From: Isoetes taiwanensis
Taxonomy: Eukaryota; Streptophyta; Lycopodiopsida; Isoetales; Isoetaceae
Length of the DNA: 64,000 nucleotides
Assembly (NCBI GenBank): GCA_021234155.1
Contig: JAJEKV010000032.1
Location: 3,182,156 to 3,246,155, forward strand
Direction of reading: 5' to 3'
Shown here piece after piece: positions 32,750-44,869 of the stretch. Within the stretch, counting starts at the first letter, position 1, and the number at the start of each line of letters is the position of its first letter. A program made the translations under genes and the position numbers. Below the pieces are notes generated by a model. The model was not told the origin of the DNA, searched no databases, and saw nothing but the letters and a program-made list of their open reading frames with translations.

Positions 32750-35290
32750 CAGATGAAAATCGGAAAAAACAAATGCAAAATTACTTTTTCACCAAATGCA
32801 AAGCCAGATAATAGAACTCAAAAGGCAATGGAAGAAATTGTTGGAAATTGGGTTCCTTAGGCCAAGCGTATTACGATTTGCGACAATCGTTCCCTTTGGG
32901 AAGAAGAAAGACGGAAGTATAATGCCAATTCAATAAGCATACGATAAGGAACAAGTACGTATTGCGAAGGCCAGACGACTTAATAGACCAGCTTCAGGGA
33001 GCGATTCTTCAAAATCAATCTAAGATCTGAATGTCATCGAACCAACAAGGAGGAAAACATCCATAAGATAGATTTTAGAATGCAGTATGATCACTATAAG
33101 TTACAGTGACGCCCTTTCGTCTATCACACGCCCTGAAAACGTTTATGCGTCTGATGAATGACATCTTTATAAACTTTTTTTAGATGGGTTTGTCATCATT
33201 CTCTTTGGATGACATTCTAAATTACAGTAAGTCCATGGAGGAATATCCGGTTCATTTGAGAATAGTATTAGAAAAGTTGAGACAGCATCATCTTTATGCT
33301 AAACCCTAAAAGTGCTATTTTGCAACAAGTAAGATGAAATATGTCGGGCATGTAGTGACACCAGAAGAAATCTCCACCAATCCAGCAACAATTTAAGTGA
33401 TAGTCAATTGCCAACTCCAAAGAACATGTCTGAAGAGAGAAGCTTCTTATGCATTGCAGATTATTATAGGCAAATTGTAAAACATTGTGTTAAGTGAGCA
33501 GCCCCTTTCTCAGATATCACTAAGCACCAGAAAGTCAAAATTGGGTTGCACATTACAACAGATGCAAGTGAGTGGCAACTGGAGGAGTCCTCATGCAAGA
33601 AGGAAGAGTAATCTCATACGACTCCAAAAAGATGAACGATGTCGAGCAACATTGTTTCACTCATGATCAGGAATGTCTAAGGGTCATAAGAGCTTTACGC
33701 ATAAGAGGCAGTATTTGCTTGGACGCAATTTCAGTTGGATACAGACCACCATAGCCTCGAATATATCTTCAATTTAGGTGAAGACACTGGATGGATTTCC
33801 TTGAAGAGTATGACTTTGAGGTACTCTATAAACCAGGTAAACTAAATATGGTTGATGGCACACTCTCTCGACGACTATTGGAGATTCGAGTGCATTGGCA
33901 AAAAGATTCAAGAGATTTTGCACTCAAGCAAAGAATTCAAGGAAATATGGGCTAGTTTTTGCAAGGAAGCAAGGACAGATAAAGGAAGAGAAGCTTATAA
34001 AATATATAAAGAGGAAGACAACCTTTATATCACAAGGATAATCGTTGCGTCCCAAAGGCATCAAGAATAAGGAAGTTAATTCCTCATGATACTCATGATA
34101 ACCCAATAGCCGACCACACGTGATTCATGATAAGATAAAAAGTAGTTACTTTGGCTGGCATGGAGAAGGACATCATCAACTACATTCGGCAACGTCAGCT
34201 ACTTCAACAAACAAAAACATAGCAACTCTGAAATCTGGAAATCTTAGAACCCTTGGCAGTGCCAAATGAGAAATAGAAGGTTGTGAGCATGGATGTTATA
34301 ACCAGACTTCCAAGAACAGCAAGGGGCCATGGTGCCTTAGTAGTACTGCTCGGCGAGCATCAAAGATGACTCACTTTTTGTCGTCTCAAACTACAGATAC
34401 AATCTTGAACACCGTCTTGCTTTAAGCAAAGGAAATATTCAGATCGCACAGGATTCCAAGGGAAATCATCTTCGACGGAGACCCTAAGTTCATAAGTGCC
34501 TTCTGGAAGGACATCTTCAACACGACCCACGCAAAATTGTTTTGGAGTACAACATATCATTCCCAAACTGATGGTGGGCAAGCAGAACGTACAAATCATA
34601 TATTAGAAGACATGCTGAGGAACTATGTATGGAATATGCAGTCAAAGTGGGGTGACTATATTTACTTGGTAGAGTTTGCAGATAATAGTGCCAAGAAAGA
34701 ATCCTCACAAATGTTTCCCCTTATGATAAATTATGGTTACCAATGCTTAACACCGGACACTTGACATAATACAGTGTTGTCCAAGGTAGAACTTTCTCAA
34801 TAAATGCTGGATAGAGATGCAGCAATTGGTTCAAGAAGTTTGACGCCAGCTCTTGGCAGCAAGAAGTAGACAAAAGAGCATAGCCAATAAGCACAGGATC
34901 AAAAGAAAATTCCAAGTAGAGAATAATGTTTGACTCAAAATAAAAGTCAAACAAGCAAACCTTCACATCGGCAATTGCAAGAAACTTGCTCCAAGGTGGG
35001 CGGGACCATTCCAAATCATTCAAAGGATAGGTAATCAATCCTATAAATTGGATCTCCCCGCACACTTGACAGTTCATAAAGCCTTCCACATAAGCCTTCT
35101 TAAGAAGCATACTCCTAATTCAGAGGAGATATTGGAGACTCCAAATTTATTAGTAATGATTGAAGAACAACTTGAGATTGTTCCAGAAGCTCTTCTTGAT
35201 AAAGCATATAAGCAAACAAGAAGATCTCAAGTCCTCCAATATTTGGTCAAGTGGAAACACTTATCAGTGAAGCACGACTTGCGTACTTAA
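32750..35290 (+). mobile_element. Decayed Ty3/gypsy chromovirus pol
   Basis: Pol pieces in order on the plus strand: reverse transcriptase (near 33110-33390, FLDDILNYSKSMEEYPVHLR, LEKLRQHHLYAK), RNase H (33572-33754, VISYDSKKMNDVEQHCFTHD, then QECLRVIRAL), integrase core (34537-34764, TTYHSQTDGGQAERTNHILE, DMLRNYV) and a C-terminal tail with a chromodomain-like motif (35048-35290, VLQYLVKWKHLSVKHD). Chromodomain-bearing integrases define chromoviruses. Many stops and frameshifts make it non-functional. Gag and protease are not recognisable upstream. Confidence 0.9.
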
Positions 35291-36040
35291 ATCTGACCAT
35301 TAAAAGCAGTACCCACAGTTTACGAACAATGCAAGGGACAGCTCGCCATCGATATGGTCGACATCAAAAGAGAAGGTGAGTGCATGCATTCAGCAAATAT
35401 CTGACAGTCAAGGATCAAAAGAGTGTATGCATTCATCTACGAGTATTCAGGATGCATGTAGAGGCAAGCATGTGGTCATGCGCGATGATGGGATCATCTT
35501 TAATGTTCCTTATGCCATGATTTAATGCCTATAGATTAAGTAAGCATGCATGAGTCCTAGAACAGAGATCATGGATAAGTGCATGATAGGAACCACCTAG
35601 AGTCTATGGCTATTATGGAGGATAAGCCACCTCCTACGCCAAGGGTGACGAAAGGTGTAGGCATTAGACATGCATTCATCTTAGGCATGATAGGACACAT
35701 CTCCACGGCCATTATGGGGGAAGCATCCTCCCCCTATGCTGGGGAAATGTTGAATTCATGTAGGTTAAAAAAAAAGGGGGTGGACCCTTAGAAAACCACA
35801 ATTTCTTAATTAAACTAACGTGACGTGCTACTTGGTGGGCCAATAGAAGCAAGGGCAATAAACGGATGGGAGCACATCACGATATGAATAGGAATTATAA
35901 GATTCTTGTCTTAGATTTGGCTTCTAAACACATTATTATGCTATTATAGTGTAAGACTTGTTAAGGCTATATAATTTTGTATGTATATAAATATAGCCCT
36001 TTACATTTATCGATATACTTAAACAAGAAAATTAATACGT
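35291..36040. other. Post-pol spacer, no gene
   Basis: It contains a purine-rich run, TTAAAAAAAAAGGGGGTGGA, near 35765, possibly a polypurine tract of the chromovirus. No coding support. Confidence 0.45.
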
Positions 36041-36690
36041 CCTACGGCACATTGTTCCAGTTTTAGCATGTTCTTACGATGTAAGGCCCTATAGTGCTCT
36101 AGATAACCAACGATTCTACTGAGATTCTCTTAGATTCTCCTAGATTCTCTTAGAATTTTCTATTTTGATCGAGGTGCTTACTCATGAGCATTTAAAACAT
36201 TCTAAAATGATCTATTTTGGATCTGTGCAACATTTTTAAAACATTTTCTATTTTTAGACTAAAGCGCTTGCCTTGAGCATCTAGAATATTCTTTTTTTCA
36301 AGATTTATATTGTACACCTTCATTATGAAACGTTTTAGAACATTCTATTGTCGCGTTTTGCAAAATCTTAAAAAAACTCTAAGATTTCATCAAGATTTTC
36401 TTACATTCCTTTAGATATTATGAAGATTCCCTTAGATTCAATTAGATTTTAAGAGATTCTGTTAGACTTGTATATTTTCCTAGATTCTCTTACAACTTAT
36501 GAGATTTCCTTATATTCCCTTTAATTCTTCTGGATTCCCTTACATTCTACAAATTTCTATAACATTTTAGAACTTTCTGGATCATTTTGAAAGTTTCAAA
36601 ACATCCTAGAATATTATAGTCTATTTTATCTTAATTAGAACATTGCCCTTAAGTATATTTGAAACTTAAATTTTTCATAGAATTAATGCT

Positions 36691-36738
36691 TGGTCTAGTG
36701 GTTAGAGTGGGGGGTTGAGGACCAGGGTTCAAATCCCC
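36691..36738 (+). repeat. tRNA-like A/B box pair, copy 1
   Basis: TGGTCTAGTGGTTA (36691-36704) and GGTTCAAATCC (36726-36736) match pol III A and B box consensus with tRNA-like spacing. There is no acceptor-stem pairing, so this is not a functional tRNA. It is likely tRNA-derived retroposon sequence. Confidence 0.5.
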
Positions 36739-37906
36739 CCAATAATATAAAAAATTTTAAAAGCCTTTCCTTAAGGAACGAGCATTCAATATGAACCTTA
36801 GGATCTTAAACTCGATCAACGATTAAGATCTCACCATATAAAAGCAATATGAACCGTAGGATCTATTACATATAATTCCCAAAGCCACGTGGACCGTAGG
36901 ATGTGTCCCCAAGCCATATGAGCCGTCGGATCTCGGACCGACGGTCAGGATCAGATCAATCTGGACCGTAGGACCACGGTACACATATTATATGAACTCC
37001 TACGGTGCGTGTTCCAATTTTAGCATGTTCTTACGGTGCAAGGCCCTGTCGTGCTCTAGGTAACCAACGATTCTACTGAGATTCTCTTGTGATTCCTCTA
37101 TATTCTTCAACATTCTATGTACTATATTTAGCATTCATGAAGATTCCCCTAGATTCTCTTAGAATTTTCAATTTTGATTGAGGTGCTTACTCATGAACAT
37201 TTAGAACCTTCCAAAATACTCTATTTTACATCCGTGCAATATTTCTAAAACACTTTCTATTTTTAGACTGAGGCGCTTACCCTGAGCATCTAGAATTTTC
37301 TTTTTCAAGATTTATATTGTACACCTTTATTATGAAACATTTTAGAACATTCTATTGTGGCTCTTTGTAAAATCTTAAAAAAACTCTAAGATTTCATCAA
37401 GATTTTCTTAGATTCCCTTAGATATTATGAAGATTCTCTTAGATTCAACTAGATTTTAAGAGATTCCTTTAGACTTGTAAATATCTTCTAGATTCCCTTA
37501 TAATTTATGAGATTTCCTTAGATTCCCTTTAATTCTCCTGGATTCCCTTACATTCTAGAAATTTCTAGAACATTCTAGAACTTTCTGGAACATTTTGAAA
37601 CTTTCAAAACATCCTAGAACTTTCTGGAAGTATTTCCCTATTTCCTTACATTCTCGAAGATTCCCCACATTCTACAATTTATTAGAACAACTTGGGACTT
37701 TTTGGAAGGATTTTCTTAGATTCCCCCTAGATTCTCTTATATTCCAAAACATTTTAGAATTCTGAAACTTTCTAGAACATTCTAGAAGATTTTAGAACTT
37801 TCTAGAGCCTCTAGAACATTCTAGAATTTTCTTGAACTATTTTATCTTAATTAGAACATTACCCTTAAGTATATTTGAAACATAAATTATTCATAAAATT
37901 AATATT

Positions 37907-37969
37907 TGGTCTAGTGGTTAGAATGGGGAGTTGGGGGTTGGGGGGTTAATGATTAGAGTTCGAATTCCC
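37907..37969 (+). repeat. tRNA-like A/B box pair, copy 2
   Basis: The same TGGTCTAGTGGTTA lies at 37907-37920, with AGTTCGAATTC at 37957-37967. It is the tandem-duplicate counterpart of the pair at 36691, with a longer GGGGTTGGGG spacer. Confidence 0.5.
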
Positions 37970-38415
37970 CCAATAACATAAAAAAATTTAAAAGCCTTTC
38001 CTTAAAATTTGTTGAAAATATCAAGGCCCGAGCATGCAATGTGAACCGTAGAATCTTGGACCAAGGATTATGATCAATCTGGACCGTAGGATCATGTAGG
38101 ATATATCTAAAGCAACGTGAGCCGTACGATCTCGGATCAACGATCAGGATCAAGAATAACCTAGACCGTAAGATCGATTACATATAATTCCCAAAGCCAT
38201 GTGCACCGTAGGATATGTCCCCAAGCAACGTGAGCCGTAGGATCTCGGACCGGCGGTCAGGATCAGATCAACCTGGACTGTAGGATCGCGTCTATACGGA
38301 TTATATATAAACTCCCAATCCATTTGGGCCGTAGGATATGTCCCAAAGCCACGTGAGCCGTCGAATCTCGAACGGACGGTCGGATAAGCGCGACAAACAT
38401 AAGAACATATAGAGA

Positions 38416-38435
38416 GTATAGATAGATAGATAGAT
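38416..38435. repeat. (GATA)n microsatellite
   Basis: About five consecutive GATA units in GTATAGATAGATAGATAGAT. Confidence 0.85.
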
Positions 38436-38489
38436 ATCATAGGTTATTTTCATAATAAACTCTAAGTGTTAACTTAAATACTGTTATTG

Positions 38490-38562
38490 TCGAATAATGT
38501 TGATGCAGCTTCGTTTCACCTTACGTAATGCTGAGGACAGCATTATGCTAAGGGGGGGAGAA
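38490..38562 (+). other. Gypsy pol tail and polypurine tract
   Basis: The frame NAEDSIMLRGGE ends just before AAGGGGGGGAGAA, directly followed by TGTGACGTTCC. A Leu-Arg-Gly-Gly-type pol end, a purine tract and a TG-start are the standard gypsy 3' junction. Confidence 0.65.
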
Positions 38563-40809
38563 TGTGACGTTCCCATAGAATATACGATATAAATACGTAT
38601 ATCCTAGGCCCATGTCACCATACAAATCTACATTAGTAGACTTGTATGCACCAAGTGTGGGGGCATGGCCAAGTTATTTATATAACTTAGCCAACCTTAG
38701 GAAGTGATCCATTTCCACATGGCTTCACTCTATAGGTGATCCGCCACATGGGCTCGCCCTATTAGAGCCAAGTGGCCCTCATGTGAACCCTAACATATAA
38801 AAGGCCAAACCCTAAACCTAGACCACTTTGGCTCCACCATCTTCTGATCCACCAGCACGTGCCCACAGCTCCAATTCGAGGATCGTCTTCGACAGCCGAG
38901 GTTGCAGTAGCAGTTCGAAAGCGCAAGCGTAGCAGAGGAGGGTCATCTATTCGAACCACCTGCTAGAGATGGAGAACCAGAAAGTCAGAGGCAGCTCGTC
39001 AGGAGAAGGTACTTCGAGTAGACTCCAGTTGAGTTGCACATTGTATCCTAGTAGAGCCATTCTAGAACCTATAGTTCTGAGCATGAACCCTAATCAATGA
39101 ACCCTAACTATAAGTTAGATGTATGTGATTCGGATAAGTTGTTATTCTTGTTATTTATCATGTTATCTTGGTATATGATGATGGTTGATCTTATGTTTGC
39201 ACCTCTTGTGTATTGGGAAGGGGGGTAGGGATCTAGTAGGCATTATTTAGATGATGCTCCTATTAGTTCCCATTATTATGCGGCCTGTGCATAGAGCCCA
39301 CCTGGCTACAGAGGCTATGGAGTGACTGAGCACCACATAACGGGGTCAGTGGCAAAGTGGAGGGAGGACCTTGCTGAGCGCGGCTACTGGGGTCCCATAG
39401 CGGTCTAGGCTCATAGTCGGTCACTTCGTGTGGGCCGGGTATGGGTCCGACACTTCCTGGGTCAATGGTGTCGCCCTGACTCTCAAGAGTTGCAAGTGTC
39501 GGCTTGGCTCTTGTTTTGGGGAGTTCAGTCGCGTATGGACGTGTGTCGCCACCCGTCCATGGAGCCACTGCACTCCGGGAGGGGGAGATGCAACCCTTCC
39601 TAGCTCATCGGACCGGGGAGATGCAACCTGGAGTAGTCTCGTTGGGTGATACCATGGGATTACGTCTCCGGCAAGTTACAGTCACGTTAGAGCCTGATTT
39701 AGCCTATCTGCAAAGTATGCACAGGAGGGGCAAGTCTGTTCTATCTGGAGTAGCCTGCCGGGTGCATAGCCAAAGGGGCTATTCCTGGGTTGCATCTCCC
39801 CAGTCCGGATGGGGCAGGTAGGGATCACTCCCACCAGAGATTGGCATGCTGACTCAAGGTGACTAGAGGGCCACTGCCCGTACTCGACTTGAACTCCATG
39901 GAAGGTATACACCACCCCAAGAGTGTCGAACCCATGCAAAGCCCTCACTGCACAATAGTCCCCGATAGGCCTTAATACCAGAGGGATGTGAGCATGAGTC
40001 GGGACATGAACCTCCTTGTAAGCCAGTCTGGCCCCTTCACCCACAACCAGGTGTGGTTCTTGTACACATGCCGAATTTACAGTGCACTAAAGAGGCTAGC
40101 TAGGAGCATCAACTACCAGGCCTTAAGGTCTCTACCCCCCTTCCCAATACAATGAGTCCACAGAGATACATCATCACATACATATCACAGAAGAACTAAA
40201 GAACAAGATCTAATCTAAATCACAGAGTCGGGTTCTTTAGTTAGGGCTGGGTATCTAGAGATCTAGATGGCTGCTATGGGCAATTCAATAGGCTAAACCT
40301 ACTTATTCAATGTCTGGGAGGCGGATTAGACTATTGAATTGGCAAAATACCTGATCCTTGGCTTGCCCCTCCCGCTCTGAACTCGACCATGCTGCTGAAC
40401 TGCTAGAAGATGAAGCTAGAAAGGGGAACTGATGAGCGCAGACAGAGTTTGGGATGCGTAATTGGCTCTTGAAGCAAGCAAAACAGAGCCCTAGAAAGCT
40501 GTGGACGAAAATAGAAAGTTAAGGTTTCCTTTACCTATATAGAATAAGGGTTAGGGCTAGGGTTTCCCATTATCCCTTTAAGCATGTGGGTTGCCTTTAT
40601 TAACTAGGTGGCATAAAGTGTCCACATGGGTAAATGTGTAGACATGGATAAATGTGCACATAAATAAGTGTACACACCTTGCAAGTTGCCCCCTAGGGTG
40701 CTACCTGTTCGGCTACACGTTGGCGTACACGTCAGTCGGGATGGCGTGTACGCGTGACGAGGCAGTACAGTATACGTCTTAGGACCGTATACTGTGCTGG
40801 AACGTCACA
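38563..40809. mobile_element. Two LTR-like sequences facing each other (large inverted repeat)
   Basis: TGTGACGTTCC opens on plus at 38563 and on minus at 40809. The 20-mer TGTATTGGGAAGGGGGGTAG occurs on plus at 39209-39228 and in reverse complement at 40132-40151, 646 and 658 bp in from the ends. GGGGAGATGCAACC occurs at 39615-39628 and in reverse complement at 39788-39801. The arms are diverged but collinear. The left arm has a TATA-like CATATAAAAGG near 38792; the right arm has CTATATAGG on minus. The pieces are best read as two related LTR 5' portions joined tail to tail. Confidence 0.75.
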
Positions 40810-40859
40810 AAAAGCTTAGGTGCATAGGCAAGCATTTTTTTTTCCCATATAAGTCTTAT

Positions 40860-41160
40860 TAGACTCAAAATGAGGTGCTACCATGTGTGTTACAAGGGTT
40901 CCAAAGTTGTTGTGTTCTACGGAAGGGTGTATCTTGACTTCTATACTATGTTTGCCGCAATGTCCTGTAGACATACGGAAAAGGGTATATGGACTGTTAG
41001 TTGGGGGCGGAGTACATCTACGAATAAGGGGCCAAAAACCAAAATTCATATTTATGTATGGTGGGGGGGTTGCCATTACAAAATATCATATACAGGGGGT
41101 TTCGGTCGACTCCTTGCACGCACATGCCATATGTCTTATATAAAGAGGTGAACCCCCAGG
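40860..41160 (+). repeat. Dispersed TATA-bearing repeat, best copy
   Basis: TTGCACGCACATGCCATATG, then CTTATATAAAGAGGTGAACC near 41114-41152. It closely matches the minus-strand copy at 9525-9665. Short overlapping frames here (40870-41151) are not supported as genes. Confidence 0.6.
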
Positions 41161-41353
41161 ATTGATCTTTGAGGAGTATTTGGATGTGCGCTCTTATGTT
41201 TAGGCAGGTTGCTTCACTTGGTGGGTCTTTGCTTATCCGCTGAGATTGTATTCCTGTATTTGCACTTAAAAAAGAAAAAAAAGAAAAAAACTTAATTCGT
41301 ATTTCTGCCTCGAACCATTAAAAGTTAGTATATCATGTTTTGGTTTATTTCAT

Positions 41354-42053
41354 TTACTGGACCACTAAGATTGATAACAAATGGAAAGATTCCAAGTAAA
41401 GATGGTCTGCAAGGTCTAAAGTATCCGGAGCATCTAGCTCCAACTGTTGCTTAATACGAGATGGGAACCCATCAATGAACCAAGCCACCACATCTTCCTG
41501 ATGCGGTTTTGGTTCCATTTGATTTGTCAGCTCAAGAACTCTCAAAGAGAAATTCCTTGGATGTTCTCCAGACTTAATTTGAAGTGCGCGAACCTCATCT
41601 CTCAGCTCTTTATTTGTGGGTATAAGTCTGAAATAAACTCAGAAATAGTGCTTTCATGTCATCTCAGGTAGTAAATGAGGTTGCAAAATCATTTATCCAG
41701 TCTGATGGTTTCCCATCTAAGGTTGTTGGGAATAACTTCAATCTATGGGCATCAGAGTCCTGCCCATTTAATAAGCTAATATTTTCAAATTGTTTTATGT
41801 GAGTTTTGGCTTGGTATTCTGATGCTTTTCCTGTACCATATCTCGGATAAGCTATGTAAGGTTTTGATGTTAATGTAGTAGACATAGTAAAGATGGTATG
41901 TATGTCAGGAAGAATTTCAGAAGGTTTAGTTACAGCAAGTTTTTGCTGTTCTCTCTTAATACGTCTCTCAGCCCTCTCAAGCTCTTGTTTGCGTCTAATT
42001 TCCTCTCTTTTTCTCTGCTCCTCGGCTAAACTCTTATATATAAATGCCTTCAA
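41354..42053 (-). pseudogene. Ty3/gypsy gag, broken
   Basis: A basic coiled-coil start (residues ~8-45, EEQRKREEIRRKQELERAER) leads into a Retrotrans_gag domain: QAKTHIKQFENISLLNGQDS and HRLKLFPTTLDGKPSDWI. After a stop near 41664 a second frame (41354-41545) continues gag: RVLELTNQMEPKPHQEDVVA, WFIDGFPSRI. It lies directly downstream of a primer-binding site and LTR on the same strand, so the 5' end of one element is preserved. Pol is missing. Confidence 0.8.
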
Positions 42054-42350
42054 GCATCATTAAGAATGCTTGCTGATCTATTTAAAGGTGCTAATCCCTC
42101 AGAAAGCCTCAAAATCCACAGAATGCTTGCTTCAAAAAGCCTCAATTCAAAATTCAGTCTGCGCAAACCAGCTTTGGGTTTATCCATAATAAGTCAAGAT
42201 ATACTTGGATTCTATGGACGAAATTTGGTCTTATGATAGAGTACTGGTATACCCACTTATCTACCAAGTTTCAAAAAAAATTAAGAACCATAGCTTAGTT
42301 AAATTATCACTATAACAGGTCTGAAATTCAGCAAAACGAATTTGCCAGGA

Positions 42351-42369
42351 GGTCCCGGCAACGAAACCA
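42351..42369 (-). other. Retrotransposon primer-binding site
   Basis: On minus, TGGTTTCGTTGCCGGGACC sits five bases after the LTR end (...GTTAACA TTTT). It resembles the TGGCGCCGTTGCCGGGGA-type site of Tat/Athila-like gypsy elements. Confidence 0.6.
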
Positions 42370-42373
42370 AAAA

Positions 42374-43000
42374 TGTTAACAAACTCTCACTTTGCTAACA
42401 CTAAGCAAACAAGAAGCAAACTAGTAAATACTCACCCAAGTACTTGCAAAAATGCTTGCCCATTCCAACTCAGATCGTGATCCATAATCCACTGTAACCT
42501 CAGAAGATGGAGCTAGTAGACCCATTGACAGTGTTAAAAGAGAGCCTTCAGAAAGATATTTCGTCAGCAAGATTCTAAGTAAGCTTTACCCGAAGGCTCA
42601 AGTGCCGTCATTGCAAAAACTTGGAGCACATAAGCTGAGAGCAAACCGTTGGGAGCCAAATGCGCTTCCATGGAAACTATTTCAACGGCACACAATTTTA
42701 CTTTCTTGGTGTGGATACTTTTAGGTTCTGCATATTCAATATTTAAGATTTGCTTATCATTATGATTTGTTAAGACACGAAGCCAAATGAAACATTTCAC
42801 ACATGAAGAGACAAACATATATTTAAGACGAACTTTCTATTCCAATCTCTCCTTAACAGTTACAACGTCATTGGGCCTTTTATAATAGTCAAGTCCCATA
42901 ACTGTTTTTGCCACATGGCACCAATGACTTATTTCCTATTAACATTAACTCCTACTTACATTTAAGTACTACAACTTCATAAAATAACATTATGCTAACA
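42374..43000 (-). mobile_element. 5' LTR of a gypsy element
   Basis: On the minus strand it starts TGTTAGCATA at 43000 and ends GTTAACA at 42374, i.e. TG...CA with short inverted ends, then a primer-binding site and gag. Length is 627 bp. The 3' LTR is not in the window. Confidence 0.6.
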
Positions 43001-43083
43001 TATCAAAGAAAATAATGATAACTCAACAACAATGTTTTCCTCAAATGTCCTGAAACCTGCGTGTCATTTCATCTGCATCTGCA

Positions 43084-43553
43084 CCTAATGTATAGTGTGT
43101 CTTCGTGACTGTTTGAAATTCCTATCATCTTCTTCCTGCTCATCGTCTTCATCCAGGTTCGCAAGCGCATCTAGAACCGTATCAGCTACGTCTGGATTTT
43201 CCTTATCATCTCTAATTGTCCCTTCACTACAAACACCTCCAATTCACACTGGACGCTTACCCCTTTGCTTAAAACTGCAGAAAATTATAGCAAAATTATA
43301 TTCTAAAAGACGATATTAAGAGAATTGATAGAAGCTAATATACCTTGTATATTGTATGAAAGGAATTCAAATTCATGCAAAGCATAATGCTCTATATACA
43401 GTCTGTATTCTGTCGCGAAAAAAGCAGACTAAATACCTTGAATAGGGGTTTGATCAATGTCCTTTGTAACTTGAGAAGAGCCGCGTTTTGAATTTCCTCG
43501 GCCGTCGCTTTCTCGACCCCATCTGCCTCGACCACCTCTTGTTTTAGAAGACA
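43084..43553 (-). other. Possible two-exon gene, Gly/Arg-rich start and acidic end
   Basis: An ATG at 43553 opens a frame beginning MSSKTRGGRGRWGRESDGRG that ends at a possible donor CAAG|GTATTT near 43436. A downstream frame, NPDVADTVLDALANLDEDDE, then QEEDDRN, ends at a stop near 43088. The reading frame across the presumed intron does not connect cleanly. An RGG-start/acidic-end protein (for example an RNA polymerase III C31-type subunit) is conceivable but unproven. Confidence 0.25.
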
Positions 43554-43749
43554 TCGCCGAATCACATAGTAACAGAGCCAGAAGGTCGCTCGGATAAGCG
43601 CTGAGCTGTTCGAAGAAAAAGAGCTGCAAAGAAATAACTGTGTATCTGCACGCAAAGTTTGAATTTTTAAATGAATCCGAATACGATGTTTTGAAATATT
43701 TGTGAGACAAAATAATGACGAAGATTCAGTTTTAAAAAAACCCATCCGT

Positions 43750-44345
43750 CGAGGTTTTTCTTTGATTTCTTTTATCCTGCCTAAACATAATTAACCTAAT
43801 CTTTCGTCTAACTCGAATTTTTTGCAACCGCCTGTATTTCACGAGCGTCTGTGATTTCAAGAACTCAAGACAGCTTCCTCAAGAATGTCTATAGAAGTCT
43901 AGTAAGCATCTCATTTCATGTGGAAAATGGTTATAATGGTCATCTCCAGGAGCTTATAGCTAGCCAAGCACTACATAGTGCATTGTTGGATGGAAACCCT
44001 AACAATATTGAGAAGTTTAGCAAGGTAGGAGGCATGGACCTAGTGAACATGTTAGAGCTTCAACTTCATGTGCTAGACCTCAAGGTCTGCCTAGATGGTT
44101 CTTCTTGCAACTTGATAATTATGCTGGCCAAAATAAGAACAGGTGGATGTTTTCTTTCCTATCTTACTTAATAGTTGTGGGTATATTTGAAAGAGTTAAT
44201 CTAAGGTTCTTGATGCCCAGGCATACCCATGAGGATGTGAATGTATTATTTGGCAATTATAGTTGTATATTGAAGCAGCAAACAGTGAACAACTTTCCTA
44301 GACTAATGGAAATCTTGCATGAATGCACTACTCCAAACCCTGTAG
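43750..44345. other. No recognised gene
   Basis: Two overlapping plus-strand frames (43851-44171, 44105-44371) have no known domain. Confidence 0.4.
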
Positions 44346-44349
44346 GATC

Positions 44350-44820
44350 TCTCATAGATAAGATAAGATAAGATAAGATAGATTTTTATCGTCCGCGAAA
44401 ACCCAAAGGGTTATGGGACCCATACAAGAAAAGGGGGCAGAAGCCCAAAAAATACCAAAGATGGGGCACAAGCCCGATCACCATGACAAAGGAAAAATAT
44501 GAACATAACAAAACATAACAGAAATGATAATAAGTGTGCAAACACATGCATATGAGCTAAACATAACCAAACCATGGGTTCTGAGGCCACTGATCTCGGA
44601 CGATCGCTGTGCCTCCCCGGTACACTGCCCGTTTCCGCTGGAGTCTAACCTCTCGCACCTTACATAGCTCCTGGCGTCGTCTGGTCAGCTGGAGCGGAGA
44701 GAGATCCTCCTGAACTGAGAAGTGCATGATTGGAAGAGTTTTGTGGATAGTTATGCGTTGGATCTTGAAGGTCATTTTAGGCATCTTCAATTCACTTTCT
44801 GGGTGAGAAATGGGATTCCA
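44350..44820 (-). mobile_element. Non-LTR element 3' end with (TATCT)n tail
   Basis: On minus it ends ...GGGTCCCATAACCCTTTGGG, then TTTTCGCGGACGATAAAAAT, then a TATCT repeat (AGATA units at about 44355-44380 on plus). It is the same family end as at 8545 and 59342. Confidence 0.65.
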
Positions 44821-44869
44821 ATCTTTGAATGGAAGATGAGATCTTCATAGGAGGAGTGGAGAGGAGGGG

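Larger units (their letters stand above)
36041..38315 (+). repeat. ~1-kb unit in direct tandem duplication
   Basis: Copy 1 is 36041-36996 and copy 2 36999-38315. Both run from CCTACGG...TTTTAGCATGTTCTTACG and AACCAACGATTCTACTGAGA through many GATTCTCTTAGATTC / ACATTCTAGAA words. Both then carry a tRNA-like box pair and an array of GAnCCGTAGGATC words. Copy 2 has an extra ~260 bp. Two adjacent LTR-like or satellite units are possible; no coding sequence. Confidence 0.8.

Noticed and set aside
36685-36745. Functional tRNA gene
   Set aside because: A and B boxes are present, but acceptor and anticodon stems do not pair convincingly, and the same sequence is duplicated with spacer changes.
39263-40044. 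Frames in the centre of the inverted LTR pair
   Set aside because: Long GC-rich LTR sequence with chance open frames on both strands.
42564-42818. Minus-strand 84-residue frame
   Set aside because: It lies inside the LTR at 42374-43000; no domain.
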